Of a stretch of DNA of 64,000 bases, positions 43,687 to 52,533 are shown one piece after another; the stretch's first letter is position 1; the number at the start of each line of letters is the position of its first letter. Position numbers and translations under genes: made by a program. The notes under the pieces were generated by a model that saw only the letters and a program-made list of their open reading frames with translations, did not search any database and was not told where the DNA came from. Origin of the DNA: CAZUXY01 sp964624235 (GTDB taxonomy: Bacteria > Spirochaetota > UBA4802 > UBA5368); the NCBI GenBank assembly GCA_964624235.1, contig CAZUXY010000002.1:55175-119174 (forward strand), written 5' to 3'.

Positions 43687-44618
43687 ATTAATTTTAATGC
43701 TCATTAATCAGTATTATGTTTAAAGATAACTGATCCTACCACTAAATCAAGCTTAATATACACGGCAGATCTTGCTCATAGGCACAACCATTTGGGTTTT
43801 CATTAAAATATAACATTTTATATTTTTTAAATAGTTATTAGAGCATTTTTTCGCGATCATCTTTACTTATTAACAAAGTTATCCACATTATCCACAATTG
43901 TTCAAACTCATTACATTAATTTACTAAATTAATTTCTGATCTTTTTATAATGGTCGGGCAGTTCTTTCGTAAAAGACATAATTATGGTTTTATCGTGCAG
44001 ACATTGTGTTGAAAACCTCTGAATTTTTCAGGCAATTCAGATCAATAAAAAAAATGTGAAATCATAAAAAAATTTTTTCCGGCTTTTAAGAGATTCTGTA
44101 TAGCATCATCCATACTGAACGGATATTTGTCAATGGAACTTGTAGTGTTGATAAGTTGTAAGAATAATAACAAGTAGTCATATTTTAGTAAATGTTATAA
44201 GGATATAAATAAGATGTTTTTGTTTACATAATGTCCGGATGAACCGTTAAAAACCGACATTTAACGCGTTATCTGTTTCCTGTACGCGGAATTTACCTGT
44301 TATCAGTTTTGGCATTCGCTGTATAATAGTGTTTTGATGGTTGTGTATGCGGCATAGGGGATATTTCATGATATTTTTTACGAAGCGGCATATTGGTACA
44401 GGTGTTCTGCCTTAAAATGGTTATTTCAGTATCTTCGTGCACCAATAAGTTGATCCGATCCTTTGTTGATAAAAAATATTGTATTGCCTGTATGCAAAAT
44501 GGTTGCAAATTAGTCGTGAAGAAATATGGTTGAGTGCGTTTCGCCCGCAGGGTGTCTGCCTTGAGCCTTTGAAAACGATTAGCTGGATTATTTAGATTCA
44601 ATCCTCCTTGAGGGTTTC
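43687..44618. other. 930-base AT-rich gap with tandem DnaA boxes
   Basis: No credible gene lies here; a 102-codon minus-strand frame (44293-44601) has random composition and no start signal. At 43879-43896 two perfect TTATCCACA boxes stand head to tail with no spacer, in a region of AT runs. The right end holds the promoter and CCTTGAGGG-like start region of the CheX-like gene. No dnaA, dnaN or gyrB is nearby and gene direction does not switch here. Confidence 0.6.
43879..43896 (+). promoter_or_regulatory. Two tandem consensus DnaA boxes
   Basis: TTATCCACA occurs twice in direct adjacency (43879-43887 and 43888-43896), the perfect DnaA recognition sequence. It may mark a replication origin, a DnaA-titrating site or a DnaA-regulated promoter; the sequence alone does not decide. 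Confidence 0.7.
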
Positions 44619-45077
44619 ATGGAAAAATATAAACGGTATTCCTATATTTTAAGTCGTTCCGTGGATCACATATTCAAGCATTTCCTAAATGATGCCACCA
44701 TAGAGGAGGTGTTTGAAACTCAATCGGGTCAGAAAGATCCCAAGGTATCCATTGAATTCGATGGAACGCTTTCCGGCGAGCTTATCATCAATCTTCCACA
44801 CAAAACCCTTGAACATATAACGCGAAGAATGGTTCCTGAGGCAAAGGGGCGTACCCTTAAAAGATATTATGGTGATATTGCCGGTGAAATAGCCAACCTC
44901 ATCACCGGCACGTTCGCGAACCAGCTGCAGTTTTTGAATCATAATGTACGGCTTTCTCCACCTGAAGTAGATGATGACCCCATTATCCTGAAAACGTTCT
45001 ATGAAAACATCAATCTTTCCTTCAAGTCCACTTATGGCGGATTTGACATCGATTTCTATTACCGGGAAAACAAATAA
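44619..45077 (+). CDS. CheX-like chemotaxis phosphatase domain protein
   Basis: 152 residues with the CheX/CheC fold signature: an N-terminal helix, then DGTLSGELIINLP, and the helix GEIANLITGTFANQLQFL in the position of the CheX ExxN catalytic motif (Glu and Asn both visible as EIAN). CheX dephosphorylates CheY-P. It is 12 bases upstream of the symporter gene and could be co-transcribed. Family membership is by pattern only; no other chemotaxis gene is adjacent. Confidence 0.75.
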   Translation: MEKYKRYSYILSRSVDHIFKHFLNDATIEEVFETQSGQKDPKVSIEFDGTLSGELIINLPHKTLEHITRRMVPEAKGRTLKRYYGDIAGEIANLITGTFANQLQFLNHNVRLSPPEVDDDPIILKTFYENINLSFKSTYGGFDIDFYYRENK

Positions 45078-45089
45078 TCCGGTTCTGAA

Positions 45090-46853
45090 ATGAAACACTG
45101 GGCGGATCAGCTGATTGTTGCGGTTTATTTTCTTGCGAGTCTGGTCGTTAGCCTGTACTTCTACCGCCGGGCGGGAAAGAACACCGAAGAATATTTTCTC
45201 TCTGGAAGGAAGCTGCCATGGTGGATCGCAGGTACGGCCATGGTGGCCACCACGTTTGCGGCCGATACGCCTCTTGCGGTAACTGAAATGGTTGCCGGCA
45301 GGGGAATCGCGGGTAACTGGCTGTGGTGGAACATGGTGGCGGGAAGTGTGCTGACGGTTTTCTTTTTCGCAAAACTCTGGCGACGTGCCGGAATACTGAC
45401 CGATGTCGAATTCATTGAACTCCGTTATTCGGGGAAACCCGCGGCCTTCCTCCGTGGATTTCGCGCCCTTTACCTCGGGGTGTTCATGAATTGCATAATA
45501 ATGGGATGGGTGAACGTCGCGCTGGTGGACATACTGACCGTGGTTTTCGAAATTAACCGGGTCCATGTTATTTATGCGGTCATTGCCTGCATGCTTGTTG
45601 TCGGTGTTTATTCCGCGTTATCCGGACAATGGGGAGTTGCGGTGACCGATTTTTTCCAGTTTTTTATTGCCATGGCGGGATGCATAGTGTTGGCAGTGAT
45701 TGTAGTGGGATTGCCGCAGGTGGGCGGTGTCGCGGGGCTTAAAAAAGCACTGCCGGAAAATGTTTTTTCGTTTTTCCCTGTGCTGGGCACGGGATCGGAA
45801 ATTGCGGGATATGGCATAATGGCACTTTCTTTCAGTGCTTTCGTGGCCCATATAATGGTGCAATGGTGGGCTTCCTGGTATCCCGGTGCCGAGCCCGGAG
45901 GAGGGGGATACGTGGCACAGAAGATGATGGCGGCAAAGGATGAGCGTCATTCCCTGCTCGCCTCACTCTGGTTTACGATCGCGATGTACGCCCTCAGGCC
46001 GTGGCCCTGGATTCTGGTAGCCCTGGCGACACTGGTGCTTTATCCAGAACTCCCGTCAGACGGGAAAAGAGTTGGATACATCATGGCGATGCGTGACTAC
46101 CTGCCCCCCGGAGTCTTGGGGCTGCTGGTTGCGGCTTTTCTTGCCGCCTATATGTCGACCATATCCACACACCTCAACTGGGGAAGTTCATATATCATCA
46201 ATGATTTCTATAAAAGATTCATGGTGCGAAAGGCGGGTGAACGGCATTATGTGGTGGTATCCCGCATTGCCTCACTGGTTTTGGTGGTCATATCGAGCTT
46301 CATGATAACGGTAATTACCTCCATCTCGGGTGCCTGGGCTTTTATTATAGAGTGCGGAGCCGGGCTGGGACTGGTGCTTATAGTGAGGTGGTTCTGGTGG
46401 CGTATAAATGCCTGGTCCGAGATAAGCGCCATGATCGCACCCTTTTTCGGGTACGGGCTGGCACGATACCTTTTGAAGATTGATTTTCCAGAAAGCCTTT
46501 TTTTGATTGTAGGCTTTACCACCGCAGTCTGGTTGATCTTCACCTATGCAACCAGGCCGACCGATATGAAAGTCCTGGAACATTTTTATAAAAGGGTCAA
46601 GCCTGGAGGGGGCGGATGGCTTCCCGTGCGCCGGCGACTAAAGGACAGCGGTGCTCCTGATTCTCTGTCGCGTCAGGCGGTCAACTGGCTGCTTGGGATT
46701 ATCCTGGTGTACTCTTCCCTGTTCGCGATAGGTGATATTGTGCTGAAGAATTACACCAGGGGTATACTCCTGGCATCGGCGGCAGTGGGTGTATTTATCT
46801 GGATAAACCGCAGGCTGGCTATGGAACCCTATGAAGGGAAGGGAAGAGCGTGA
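45090..46853 (+). CDS. Sodium:solute symporter family protein
   Basis: 587 residues with about 14 hydrophobic segments and SSS family features: EYFLSGRKLPWWIAGTAMVA after the first helix, TFAADTPLAVTEMV, and ISGAWAFIIECGAGLGLVLI in later helices. The core sodium site helix (AAFLAAYMSTISTHLNWGSS) matches the conserved Ser/Thr of this family. The substrate is not predictable (sugars, amino acids, choline and others occur). The C-terminus carries an extra pair of helices after a basic loop. Confidence 0.9.
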   Translation: MKHWADQLIVAVYFLASLVVSLYFYRRAGKNTEEYFLSGRKLPWWIAGTAMVATTFAADTPLAVTEMVAGRGIAGNWLWWNMVAGSVLTVFFFAKLWRRAGILTDVEFIELRYSGKPAAFLRGFRALYLGVFMNCIIMGWVNVALVDILTVVFEINRVHVIYAVIACMLVVGVYSALSGQWGVAVTDFFQFFIAMAGCIVLAVIVVGLPQVGGVAGLKKALPENVFSFFPVLGTGSEIAGYGIMALSFSAFVAHIMVQWWASWYPGAEPGGGGYVAQKMMAAKDERHSLLASLWFTIAMYALRPWPWILVALATLVLYPELPSDGKRVGYIMAMRDYLPPGVLGLLVAAFLAAYMSTISTHLNWGSSYIINDFYKRFMVRKAGERHYVVVSRIASLVLVVISSFMITVITSISGAWAFIIECGAGLGLVLIVRWFWWRINAWSEISAMIAPFFGYGLARYLLKIDFPESLFLIVGFTTAVWLIFTYATRPTDMKVLEHFYKRVKPGGGGWLPVRRRLKDSGAPDSLSRQAVNWLLGIILVYSSLFAIGDIVLKNYTRGILLASAAVGVFIWINRRLAMEPYEGKGRA

Positions 46854-46931
46854 GAACAATCATGAATTATCCTTGCGGTGTACGGATCGGAACATTTTTT
46901 ATAAAAATAAACAATAAAGGCGGAAAGAAAA

Positions 46932-47474
46932 ATGGAAGAAAAGGATCCTTATTTCATCGAAAAATACCGGGATTGCTACATCGCCCACGGCACTGACCTG
47001 CGCCGGTTTGTATACCGTTTCACCAGGGATCCGGTTATTACCGAAGATCTGGTCCATGACGTATTTCTGAAACTGTTGGAACGAAAAACACCTTTAGATC
47101 TTGAAACGGTGACCACCAGGGCTTTTCTCTTTGTCGTAGCAAAAAATCTTTGTCTGGATTTTTTACGCAGAAAGAAAACCGAGGAAGTTGGTTTTAAAAA
47201 GATGATTGTAAAGGAAGTTGAACTGAATGAGCGGTTTTATCGTGATGTAGAAGACATGTACCTGGAAGGTGAGGTGATATCGACTATGTATGACACAATA
47301 AACCGGCTTCCTGAAAAGAAACGAGAGATTTTCATTAAAAAAGCATTGCATGACAAAAAGATCAGGGAAATCATGAAAGAAATGCATGTATCTTCGTTCG
47401 TCATCAATAAAACCGTAAAGGAAGTGATGTGTGAACTACGCGTACGACTCAGGAAACTGGTCAATCGTGAATGA
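46932..47474 (+). CDS. ECF-type RNA polymerase sigma factor
   Basis: 180 residues. Sigma region 2 is in LRRFVYRFTRDPVITEDLVHDVFLKL (fragment around residues 23-50), followed by the DFLRRKK linker. A region 4 helix-turn-helix is in LPEKKREIFIKKAL and the following recognition helices (about 125-175). The size fits the ECF group. No anti-sigma factor gene flanks it: the neighbours are a symporter and moeA. Regulation may therefore be transcriptional or by a distant partner. AAAGGCGGAAAG lies before the ATG. Confidence 0.85.
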   Translation: MEEKDPYFIEKYRDCYIAHGTDLRRFVYRFTRDPVITEDLVHDVFLKLLERKTPLDLETVTTRAFLFVVAKNLCLDFLRRKKTEEVGFKKMIVKEVELNERFYRDVEDMYLEGEVISTMYDTINRLPEKKREIFIKKALHDKKIREIMKEMHVSSFVINKTVKEVMCELRVRLRKLVNRE

Positions 47475-47513
47475 CGCGCAACTGTAAACTCCGGTTTTTT
47501 AACGGCGGTAGAA

Positions 47514-48734
47514 ATGGTTTCGGTTGAGAAAGCCGTGGATATCATCCTGGCCAATTCAGCGGCGCTTTCGGATGAAAGTGCCCAACTGTTTGATGTCCCG
47601 GGAAGGTTCCTGAAGGAAGACGTTATAGCCCGTGAGCACATACCCCCGGCGGATAACTCTGCAATGGATGGCTATGCGGTTATCGCCATGGATACACGGG
47701 GTGCCTCCGTGGAAAGCCCGGTATCGCTTGAGATCATAGATGAAGTGAAGGCCGGTGACCCGGCGGACGGCATCACCGTAAATAAAGGCGGGGCGGCGCG
47801 CATAATGACGGGAGCGCCGCTCCCCAGTGGCGCCGATACGGTGGTTATATTTGAAGATACCAGGGAAGAACAGGGGAAGGTACATATCTTTGCGGAGTAT
47901 GCCGCTGGGGAGAATATACGCAGGGCCGGTGAAGACATCGCACGCGGTTCTGTTGTTTTAAGAGATGGACAGCGGCTGGGACCTGCGGAAATGGGACTTC
48001 TCGCTTCCCTGAATCTCCAGAAGGTTCAGGTATATCGTCAACCACGTGTCGCGATAGTTTCTACAGGCGATGAAATCAGCGAGGTGGGTGCAGAACTCGA
48101 GAAGGGCCATATACGGAACAGTAACGCCTATACGTTATACGGTGAAATTCTTAACTATGGAGCGGTGCCGCATTACCTGGGTATCGCGCGGGACGATCCG
48201 GTGAAAACACGGAATCTACTGATGGAGGCACTGCGTTACGACATTTGTGTAACCACCGGAGGTGTTTCACTGGGAAGGTACGATTTCGTGAAAGAAGCGG
48301 TAACCGGACTGGGGGTTGAGATACTGTTCGACACTATCAATATGAAGCCCGGCAAACCCTGTGTGTTCGGTAAAAAAGGATCTACGCTGTTTTTCGGTCT
48401 GCCCGGAAATCCTGTTTCCACCATGGTGTCCTTCGTTCAGTTCGTTCGGCCGGCAATTCTCAGGATGATGGGAGCCCGTCATATAGAAAAACCTCTGGTC
48501 AGGGCGATATTGGAGGAGGGAATCCGCAAAAAGCCAGATCGTACACATTTTATAAGGGGGATTTTTACCCTTAAGGAGGGGGTGTTTCATGTTTCAACCA
48601 CCGGTCCACAGGGATCCGGTATACTGAAGTCCATGAGTCATGCAAACTGCCTGATTATTGTACCCGCGGGGGTGTCACGCCTGGAAGCCGGACAAACTGT
48701 AGATATCCAGCTGATTTATCACAGGGAGATTTAA
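47514..48734 (+). CDS. moeA: Molybdopterin molybdenumtransferase
   Basis: 406 residues, the normal MoeA length. The motifs PPADNSAMDGYAV, MTGAPLPSGADTVV, AIVSTGDEI and GLPGNPVSTMV are all present in order, with C-terminal domain IV intact. MoeA inserts molybdate into adenylylated molybdopterin. The stop overlaps the start of the PP-loop gene. No other molybdenum-cofactor gene is adjacent except the distant MoaD/ThiS-like protein at 58.5 kb. Confidence 0.95.
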   Translation: MVSVEKAVDIILANSAALSDESAQLFDVPGRFLKEDVIAREHIPPADNSAMDGYAVIAMDTRGASVESPVSLEIIDEVKAGDPADGITVNKGGAARIMTGAPLPSGADTVVIFEDTREEQGKVHIFAEYAAGENIRRAGEDIARGSVVLRDGQRLGPAEMGLLASLNLQKVQVYRQPRVAIVSTGDEISEVGAELEKGHIRNSNAYTLYGEILNYGAVPHYLGIARDDPVKTRNLLMEALRYDICVTTGGVSLGRYDFVKEAVTGLGVEILFDTINMKPGKPCVFGKKGSTLFFGLPGNPVSTMVSFVQFVRPAILRMMGARHIEKPLVRAILEEGIRKKPDRTHFIRGIFTLKEGVFHVSTTGPQGSGILKSMSHANCLIIVPAGVSRLEAGQTVDIQLIYHREI

Positions 48735-49729
48735 TGGCCCCACAGGGAATTCTGCTGTACTCGGGAGGCTTGGACAGTCTGCTGGCCGCCAGGGTGTTGA
48801 TGGAACAGGGGCTGGAGCTTCTGGGTGTGCAGTTCATACTTCCTTTTACACCCCCCGACTCAGATCCGGAAGAGAGCGAAGCGGCACATGGCGCAAGGAG
48901 TATAAAACTCCCCCTGAGGTTCTATCGTTGCGGCAGGGACTATGTCGAGATGGTCAGGAACCCGTCCCATGGATATGGAAAGCATGTCAATCCGTGTATA
49001 GACTGTAAAATTTTTTTTCTCAGGGCGGCGAAGGGCATAATGAAGGATGAAAACGCTTCCTTCGTGGCCACCGGTGATGTGGTGGGCCAGCGGCCCATGT
49101 CGCAGATGAAGCATATGCTCCTTCATATAGAAAAAGAATCAGGTCTGCGGGGGTACCTGCTCAGGCCGCTTTCCGCTAAACTGCTGCGGCCGACGCTGGC
49201 TGAATCTGCGGGTATTGTAGACAGGGAAAGACTACACGGCATCAGCGGAAGGTCCCGTTCGATGCAGATGGAACTGGCGAAGAAATATGCAATCACCGAA
49301 TATAGTTCTCCCGCAGGCGGCTGCCTTCTCACTGATGCCGCTATGGAATCCCGAATAAGGGACTTCTTCCACCATTATGAAGATTTCACCATGATGGATT
49401 TTTATTTGATTACCATCGGCAGGCATTATCGTCTGAACGAATCGGTAAAGATTATTGTAGGAAGGAACGAAAGGGAAAACCTGGAACTGCAGAAGTACAG
49501 AGATACCGCAGACTTGTACCTGCTGCCAGAATTCAAGGGTCCTGTTATCTGGGTCAGGGGAGACACAGATGGTGAAATTGTCCGACGCATACTGTCGGTT
49601 ATGGCGCGTTACGGCACGTATAATGAAGGAAACAATGTGGTACGGCTGTATAAAAAGGGAGTGGAATCCGGTGCATTATCGTGCAGCGGTCCTTATACCG
49701 ATAAAGAACTGGATTCAATGAGAATTTAG
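48734..49729 (+). CDS. PP-loop tRNA-thiolation-like enzyme
   Basis: 331 residues. The N-terminal PP-loop motif LLYSGGLDSLLAA binds ATP. A CxxC (NPCIDCKIFF, about residue 90) and a Cys in SSPAGGCLLTD (about residue 196) are spaced as in MnmA/ThiI-like sulfurtransferases, and the VATGDVVGQRPMSQ block is typical. The last about 110 residues resemble the NFACT-R-like RNA-binding module seen in this family. It probably thiolates tRNA; the target base is not determined. It overlaps moeA by one base and precedes purN. Confidence 0.78.
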   Translation: MAPQGILLYSGGLDSLLAARVLMEQGLELLGVQFILPFTPPDSDPEESEAAHGARSIKLPLRFYRCGRDYVEMVRNPSHGYGKHVNPCIDCKIFFLRAAKGIMKDENASFVATGDVVGQRPMSQMKHMLLHIEKESGLRGYLLRPLSAKLLRPTLAESAGIVDRERLHGISGRSRSMQMELAKKYAITEYSSPAGGCLLTDAAMESRIRDFFHHYEDFTMMDFYLITIGRHYRLNESVKIIVGRNERENLELQKYRDTADLYLLPEFKGPVIWVRGDTDGEIVRRILSVMARYGTYNEGNNVVRLYKKGVESGALSCSGPYTDKELDSMRI

Positions 49730-49745
49730 CGAGGGGATTGACTAA

Positions 49746-50357
49746 ATGAAAAAGATGGTGGTATCTTTTCTTGCTTCCGGCAGGGGATCGAATTTCAAGG
49801 TAGTGGCTGAAAAGATAATTGAAGGTTACATCCCCGGAAAATTGGGAATTCTGATCGTTGATCAGGAAAATGCGGGGGCCCTGGAGATCGCCCGTAAGTT
49901 CGGTATGGATGCGTTTTACCTGGATCCCCGTAAATACGACGGGCGTATATCGCATGAGAAAGAAATAATTACACTCCTCGGCCGGTACAAAACCGATCTG
50001 GTTGTAGCGGCGGGTTATATGAGAGTACTTACCCCTTATTTTGTTAAGACTTTTCACAACAGGATCATCAATATACATCCGGCATTGCTCCCCTCTTTTC
50101 CCGGGGTACATGCACAGAAACAAGCATTCGATTACGGTGTAAAAGTGTCGGGCTGTACCACGCATTTCATAGATGAAGGAACAGACAGCGGGCCGGTAAT
50201 CCTTCAGGCTTCAGTCCCTGTTTTGCACGATGATACCCTGGATGTTCTTTCCTCCCGCATATTGAAAGAGGAACACCGTATACTTCCGGAATCAGTCAAA
50301 CTGTATTGTGAGGGCAAACTCAGGGTGAATGGTCGCAAGGTGATAATAGAAAAATGA
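49746..50357 (+). CDS. purN: Phosphoribosylglycinamide formyltransferase
   Basis: A 203-residue PurN-type transferase. The nucleotide-binding GRGSNF is at about residues 13-18. The folate/formyl site shows NIHPALLPSFPGVHA with the catalytic Asn and His, and GCTTHFIDEGTDSGPVI carries the catalytic Asp. It uses 10-formyl-tetrahydrofolate to formylate GAR in purine synthesis. GAGGGG precedes the ATG. It is the only pur gene here; guaB lies 9 kb on. Confidence 0.93.
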   Translation: MKKMVVSFLASGRGSNFKVVAEKIIEGYIPGKLGILIVDQENAGALEIARKFGMDAFYLDPRKYDGRISHEKEIITLLGRYKTDLVVAAGYMRVLTPYFVKTFHNRIINIHPALLPSFPGVHAQKQAFDYGVKVSGCTTHFIDEGTDSGPVILQASVPVLHDDTLDVLSSRILKEEHRILPESVKLYCEGKLRVNGRKVIIEK

Positions 50358-50457
50358 AATTATACTTGCCATAAGCTGTTTTGTTTTATAACACTTAAGA
50401 GGATATTGAATCCAGGGTTGTTTTATAGCTAATCTGCGGTTCAGTTCGGGAGGAAAT

Positions 50458-50994
50458 ATGGGATTGGTGTATATTCTTATAATCTATACGGTTTTTCTTT
50501 TATTTATACTGACGATTAATTACTACGTTAATCTGATATCCTCCAAGGACCAGTATACAAGGGAGGAAATATCCAATATTCTTCCTTACGTGGCTGAATC
50601 ATGGCTGAAGGTATCCAGAAAGTATTCGTCCCCGGCCCTGCTCCTGGCATTGTTCGGGTCCTCATTCTTCGGTATTCTGTTACCCTTTATCTCTGCCCAC
50701 TGGTTCTTTAATTCGGCGATTTTTTTTGTGGCAATTTACCTGGTGCTTCCACTTGTGAAAGAACGGGTTGACAGCGTAAAAGTATCAAGTTCAAGCATGA
50801 TCAGCGATGATATAGGAAACATGATTTCCAAGATGTCGTATATAATAATTTTCGGTTTTGGCATAGGGACAGGAACTTCATTGATGTATAACTGGGCAAA
50901 AGAAAAGGAACTGGCATTTCTCTGGTTTCTGGCGAATCTCGCGGTGGTAGTAGTCCTGGAGGTCTATGCTATCAATAAAGAACTCGGCGAATAG
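50458..50994 (+). CDS. Unknown membrane protein
   Basis: 178 residues with about five hydrophobic segments (about 4-24, 60-78, 82-100, 122-145, 150-172). GGGAGG stands before the ATG. Between the first two helices is a polar loop with SSKDQYTREEISNIL. No family is recognised. It lies alone between purN and the lipoprotein gene. Confidence 0.7.
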   Translation: MGLVYILIIYTVFLLFILTINYYVNLISSKDQYTREEISNILPYVAESWLKVSRKYSSPALLLALFGSSFFGILLPFISAHWFFNSAIFFVAIYLVLPLVKERVDSVKVSSSSMISDDIGNMISKMSYIIIFGFGIGTGTSLMYNWAKEKELAFLWFLANLAVVVVLEVYAINKELGE

Positions 50995-51081
50995 CTGATG
51001 TGACCTCGATAAGATCATCATATTTATCAATGTGTATATTTATGATTTTAGTATTAATGACAAAAAATCCATGTTTTTAGG

Positions 51082-51110
51082 TTGACGATGACTGTTATAG
51101 TTTGTACCAT
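51082..51110 (+). promoter_or_regulatory. Candidate sigma-70 promoter for the lipoprotein gene
   Basis: TTGACG, a 17-base spacer and TACCAT lie about 110 bases before the lipoprotein ATG in an AT-rich gap. Confidence 0.5.
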
Positions 51111-51219
51111 TATTGAATAGTTTTGAAGATATACAGGTTATCAGGGATTATCTTTCGTTACATAAAATCAATTTATCATGAAAAGGCGGTGTCCTTTTAA
51201 ATTTTAAGGAGGAATTCCT

Positions 51220-51669
51220 ATGAAAAAAGTTTTTACGGCCGTATTAGTTCTTGCAGTTGGTGTTGCCTTTGTTGCCTGCGGCGGAACGAAAATGGGCGGA
51301 CAGGTTAAAGGTGATTCTTTCGTAACCGAGGGTTGGGTAACTCCGGATATTTTCAGGGTTACCGCGGTCGGTGCGCCAAAACCTGGATTAACCAATAAAA
51401 TTCAGAGGCAGGGAACTGCGAAAGAAGCGGCCCTAATAATGGCGGAAAAGAGAATTATTGAGAAATTCGTAGGTGCCCGTCTTGAAGGTGCGGCAGGTGC
51501 GGCTGATTACGCATCCACCGGTATCGCGGTTGCCAAGGAATTTAGTGGAGTTGTTAAAGGTGGAACCATTGTAAGAATTACCTATGATAAAGACGATAAC
51601 TGCGAAATAATCTACCAGGTAGAAAGAAAGGGTCTTAAAGGCAGTGTTGAAGGTGGAGCGACCAAGTAG
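51220..51669 (+). CDS. Lipoprotein
   Basis: 149 residues with a textbook lipoprotein signal (MKKVFTAVLVLAVGVAFVACGG; lipobox VACG). The mature protein has a small alpha-beta domain with a helix-strand order (EAALIMAEKRIIEKFVG, then VVKGGTIVRITY) like the LPP20/flagellar-assembly lipoprotein T fold by eye. AAGGAGG sits seven bases before the ATG, and with the promoter and a strong terminator it looks like a well-expressed single-gene unit. The function is unknown. Confidence 0.85.
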   Translation: MKKVFTAVLVLAVGVAFVACGGTKMGGQVKGDSFVTEGWVTPDIFRVTAVGAPKPGLTNKIQRQGTAKEAALIMAEKRIIEKFVGARLEGAAGAADYASTGIAVAKEFSGVVKGGTIVRITYDKDDNCEIIYQVERKGLKGSVEGGATK

Positions 51670-51717
51670 TATTGTTTTCCGTCTACATTCAGTTTAATAC
51701 TGACACCAACTAAATGA

Positions 51718-51751
51718 ATTAAGCCGTGATTACATCACGGCTTAATTTTTA
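51718..51751 (+). terminator. Rho-independent terminator after the lipoprotein
   Basis: A perfect 12-bp stem (TTAAGCCGTGAT, loop TAC, its reverse complement) and a run of T follow the lipoprotein gene by about 50 bases. Confidence 0.9.
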
Positions 51752-51770
51752 TAATCTAAACGGAAAAAAT

Positions 51771-51801
51771 AAAAAAGGGAGCATGCTGTCATGCTCCCTT
51801 T
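51771..51801 (-). terminator. Terminator of the 5S rRNA gene
   Basis: On the minus strand AAAGGGAGCATG, loop ACAG and CATGCTCCCTTT with a following T-run form a strong terminator about 22 bases after the 5S 3' end. Confidence 0.88.
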
Positions 51802-51823
51802 ACAATTAATTTGGAATAAGTGC

Positions 51824-51945
51824 AACCCCGGCAATGTCCTACTCTCCCACACAGTTACCCATGCAGTACCATCGGCGATGAAGAGCTTAACTGCTGTGTT
51901 CGGAATGGGAACAGGTGTTTCCTCTTCTCTAAAATCACCGGAGAG
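51824..51945 (-). rRNA. rrf: 5S ribosomal RNA, unlinked
   Basis: The minus strand contains the 5S core: ACACCTGTTCCCATTCCGAA, then CAGTTAAGCTCTTCATCGCC and the conserved GATGGTACTGC, ending GAGAGTAGGACATTGCCGGG. Helix I pairs CTCCGGTGAT at the 5' end with ATTGCCGGGG at the 3' end. Length is about 122. No 16S or 23S gene is adjacent; a promoter and a terminator of its own flank it. Confidence 0.96.
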
Positions 51946-51968
51946 TTGTTTCTCTCGAAGATGAAAGC

Positions 51969-51997
51969 AATAAAAACGATACGGTCTTTTTTGTCAA
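51969..51997 (-). promoter_or_regulatory. Promoter of the 5S rRNA gene
   Basis: On the minus strand TTGACA, a 17-base spacer and TTTATT lie about 24 bases upstream of the mature 5' end of 5S. Confidence 0.6.
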
Positions 51998-52158
51998 GGA
52001 TAATCAGGTTTTTTTTGATTTTAAAATAAAAAAATAGTGAACTGGATCAAAATCTATCTTTTACTGAAGGACTATTTCTCTTTTTAAAGGGTAATAAAGG
52101 ACATATAACCAGTGGCCGATATTCAATAGAAAGAGGACTTACTTATATCCGGGAACGC

Positions 52159-52533
52159 ATGATAAAATCTAACATTTCGAGAATCATATCATCAGGTTTT
52201 ATATGTATATGTACAACCTGCGGCTTGTCTGCCCAGGGAACTGCGGATTATCGTACTCTGTATAATAACAAAGAATACAGTAAGTCACTTGAGGCGATCC
52301 GCGGTGATATATCGGCAATTTACGAACAGAGGGTTGAAGATAAAAGAGTACCTACCGATTCCATATCTCCCAAAAAAATTGAAGAGGGCATAAACATCAA
52401 CAGATTATTTAAAAACAGGAAAGCCGGGGGTTTTTTTGAAGAGAATAACCCAAAACTGCACGATTTGCATCTATATGCAGCCCGTAATCTTTACTCCATG
52501 GAAAAATATGAAGAATCTTTGAACCATCCCTGA
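52159..52533 (+). CDS. TPR protein, N-terminal part of a frameshifted gene
   Basis: 124 codons with a signal peptide (ISSGFICICTTCGLSAQG) and the first TPR-like helices (ADYRTLYNNKEYSKSLEAI; LYAARNLYSMEKYEESL). The frame runs into a stop right after YEESLNHP, while the same repeat pattern continues in the minus-one frame from 52512. Joining the frames around 52520-52530 gives one continuous TPR protein. Either the gene is broken, the base count here is wrong, or a minus-one slip joins them. The start ATG 52159 has no strong ribosome-binding site. Confidence 0.6.
   Translation: MIKSNISRIISSGFICICTTCGLSAQGTADYRTLYNNKEYSKSLEAIRGDISAIYEQRVEDKRVPTDSISPKKIEEGININRLFKNRKAGGFFEENNPKLHDLHLYAARNLYSMEKYEESLNHP

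Noticed and set aside
44293..44601. 102-codon minus-strand frame in the AT-rich gap
   Set aside because: No start signal or family pattern; composition follows the AT-rich DNA.
51820..52029. 69-codon frame over the 5S gene
   Set aside because: It lies antisense to the 5S rRNA gene.
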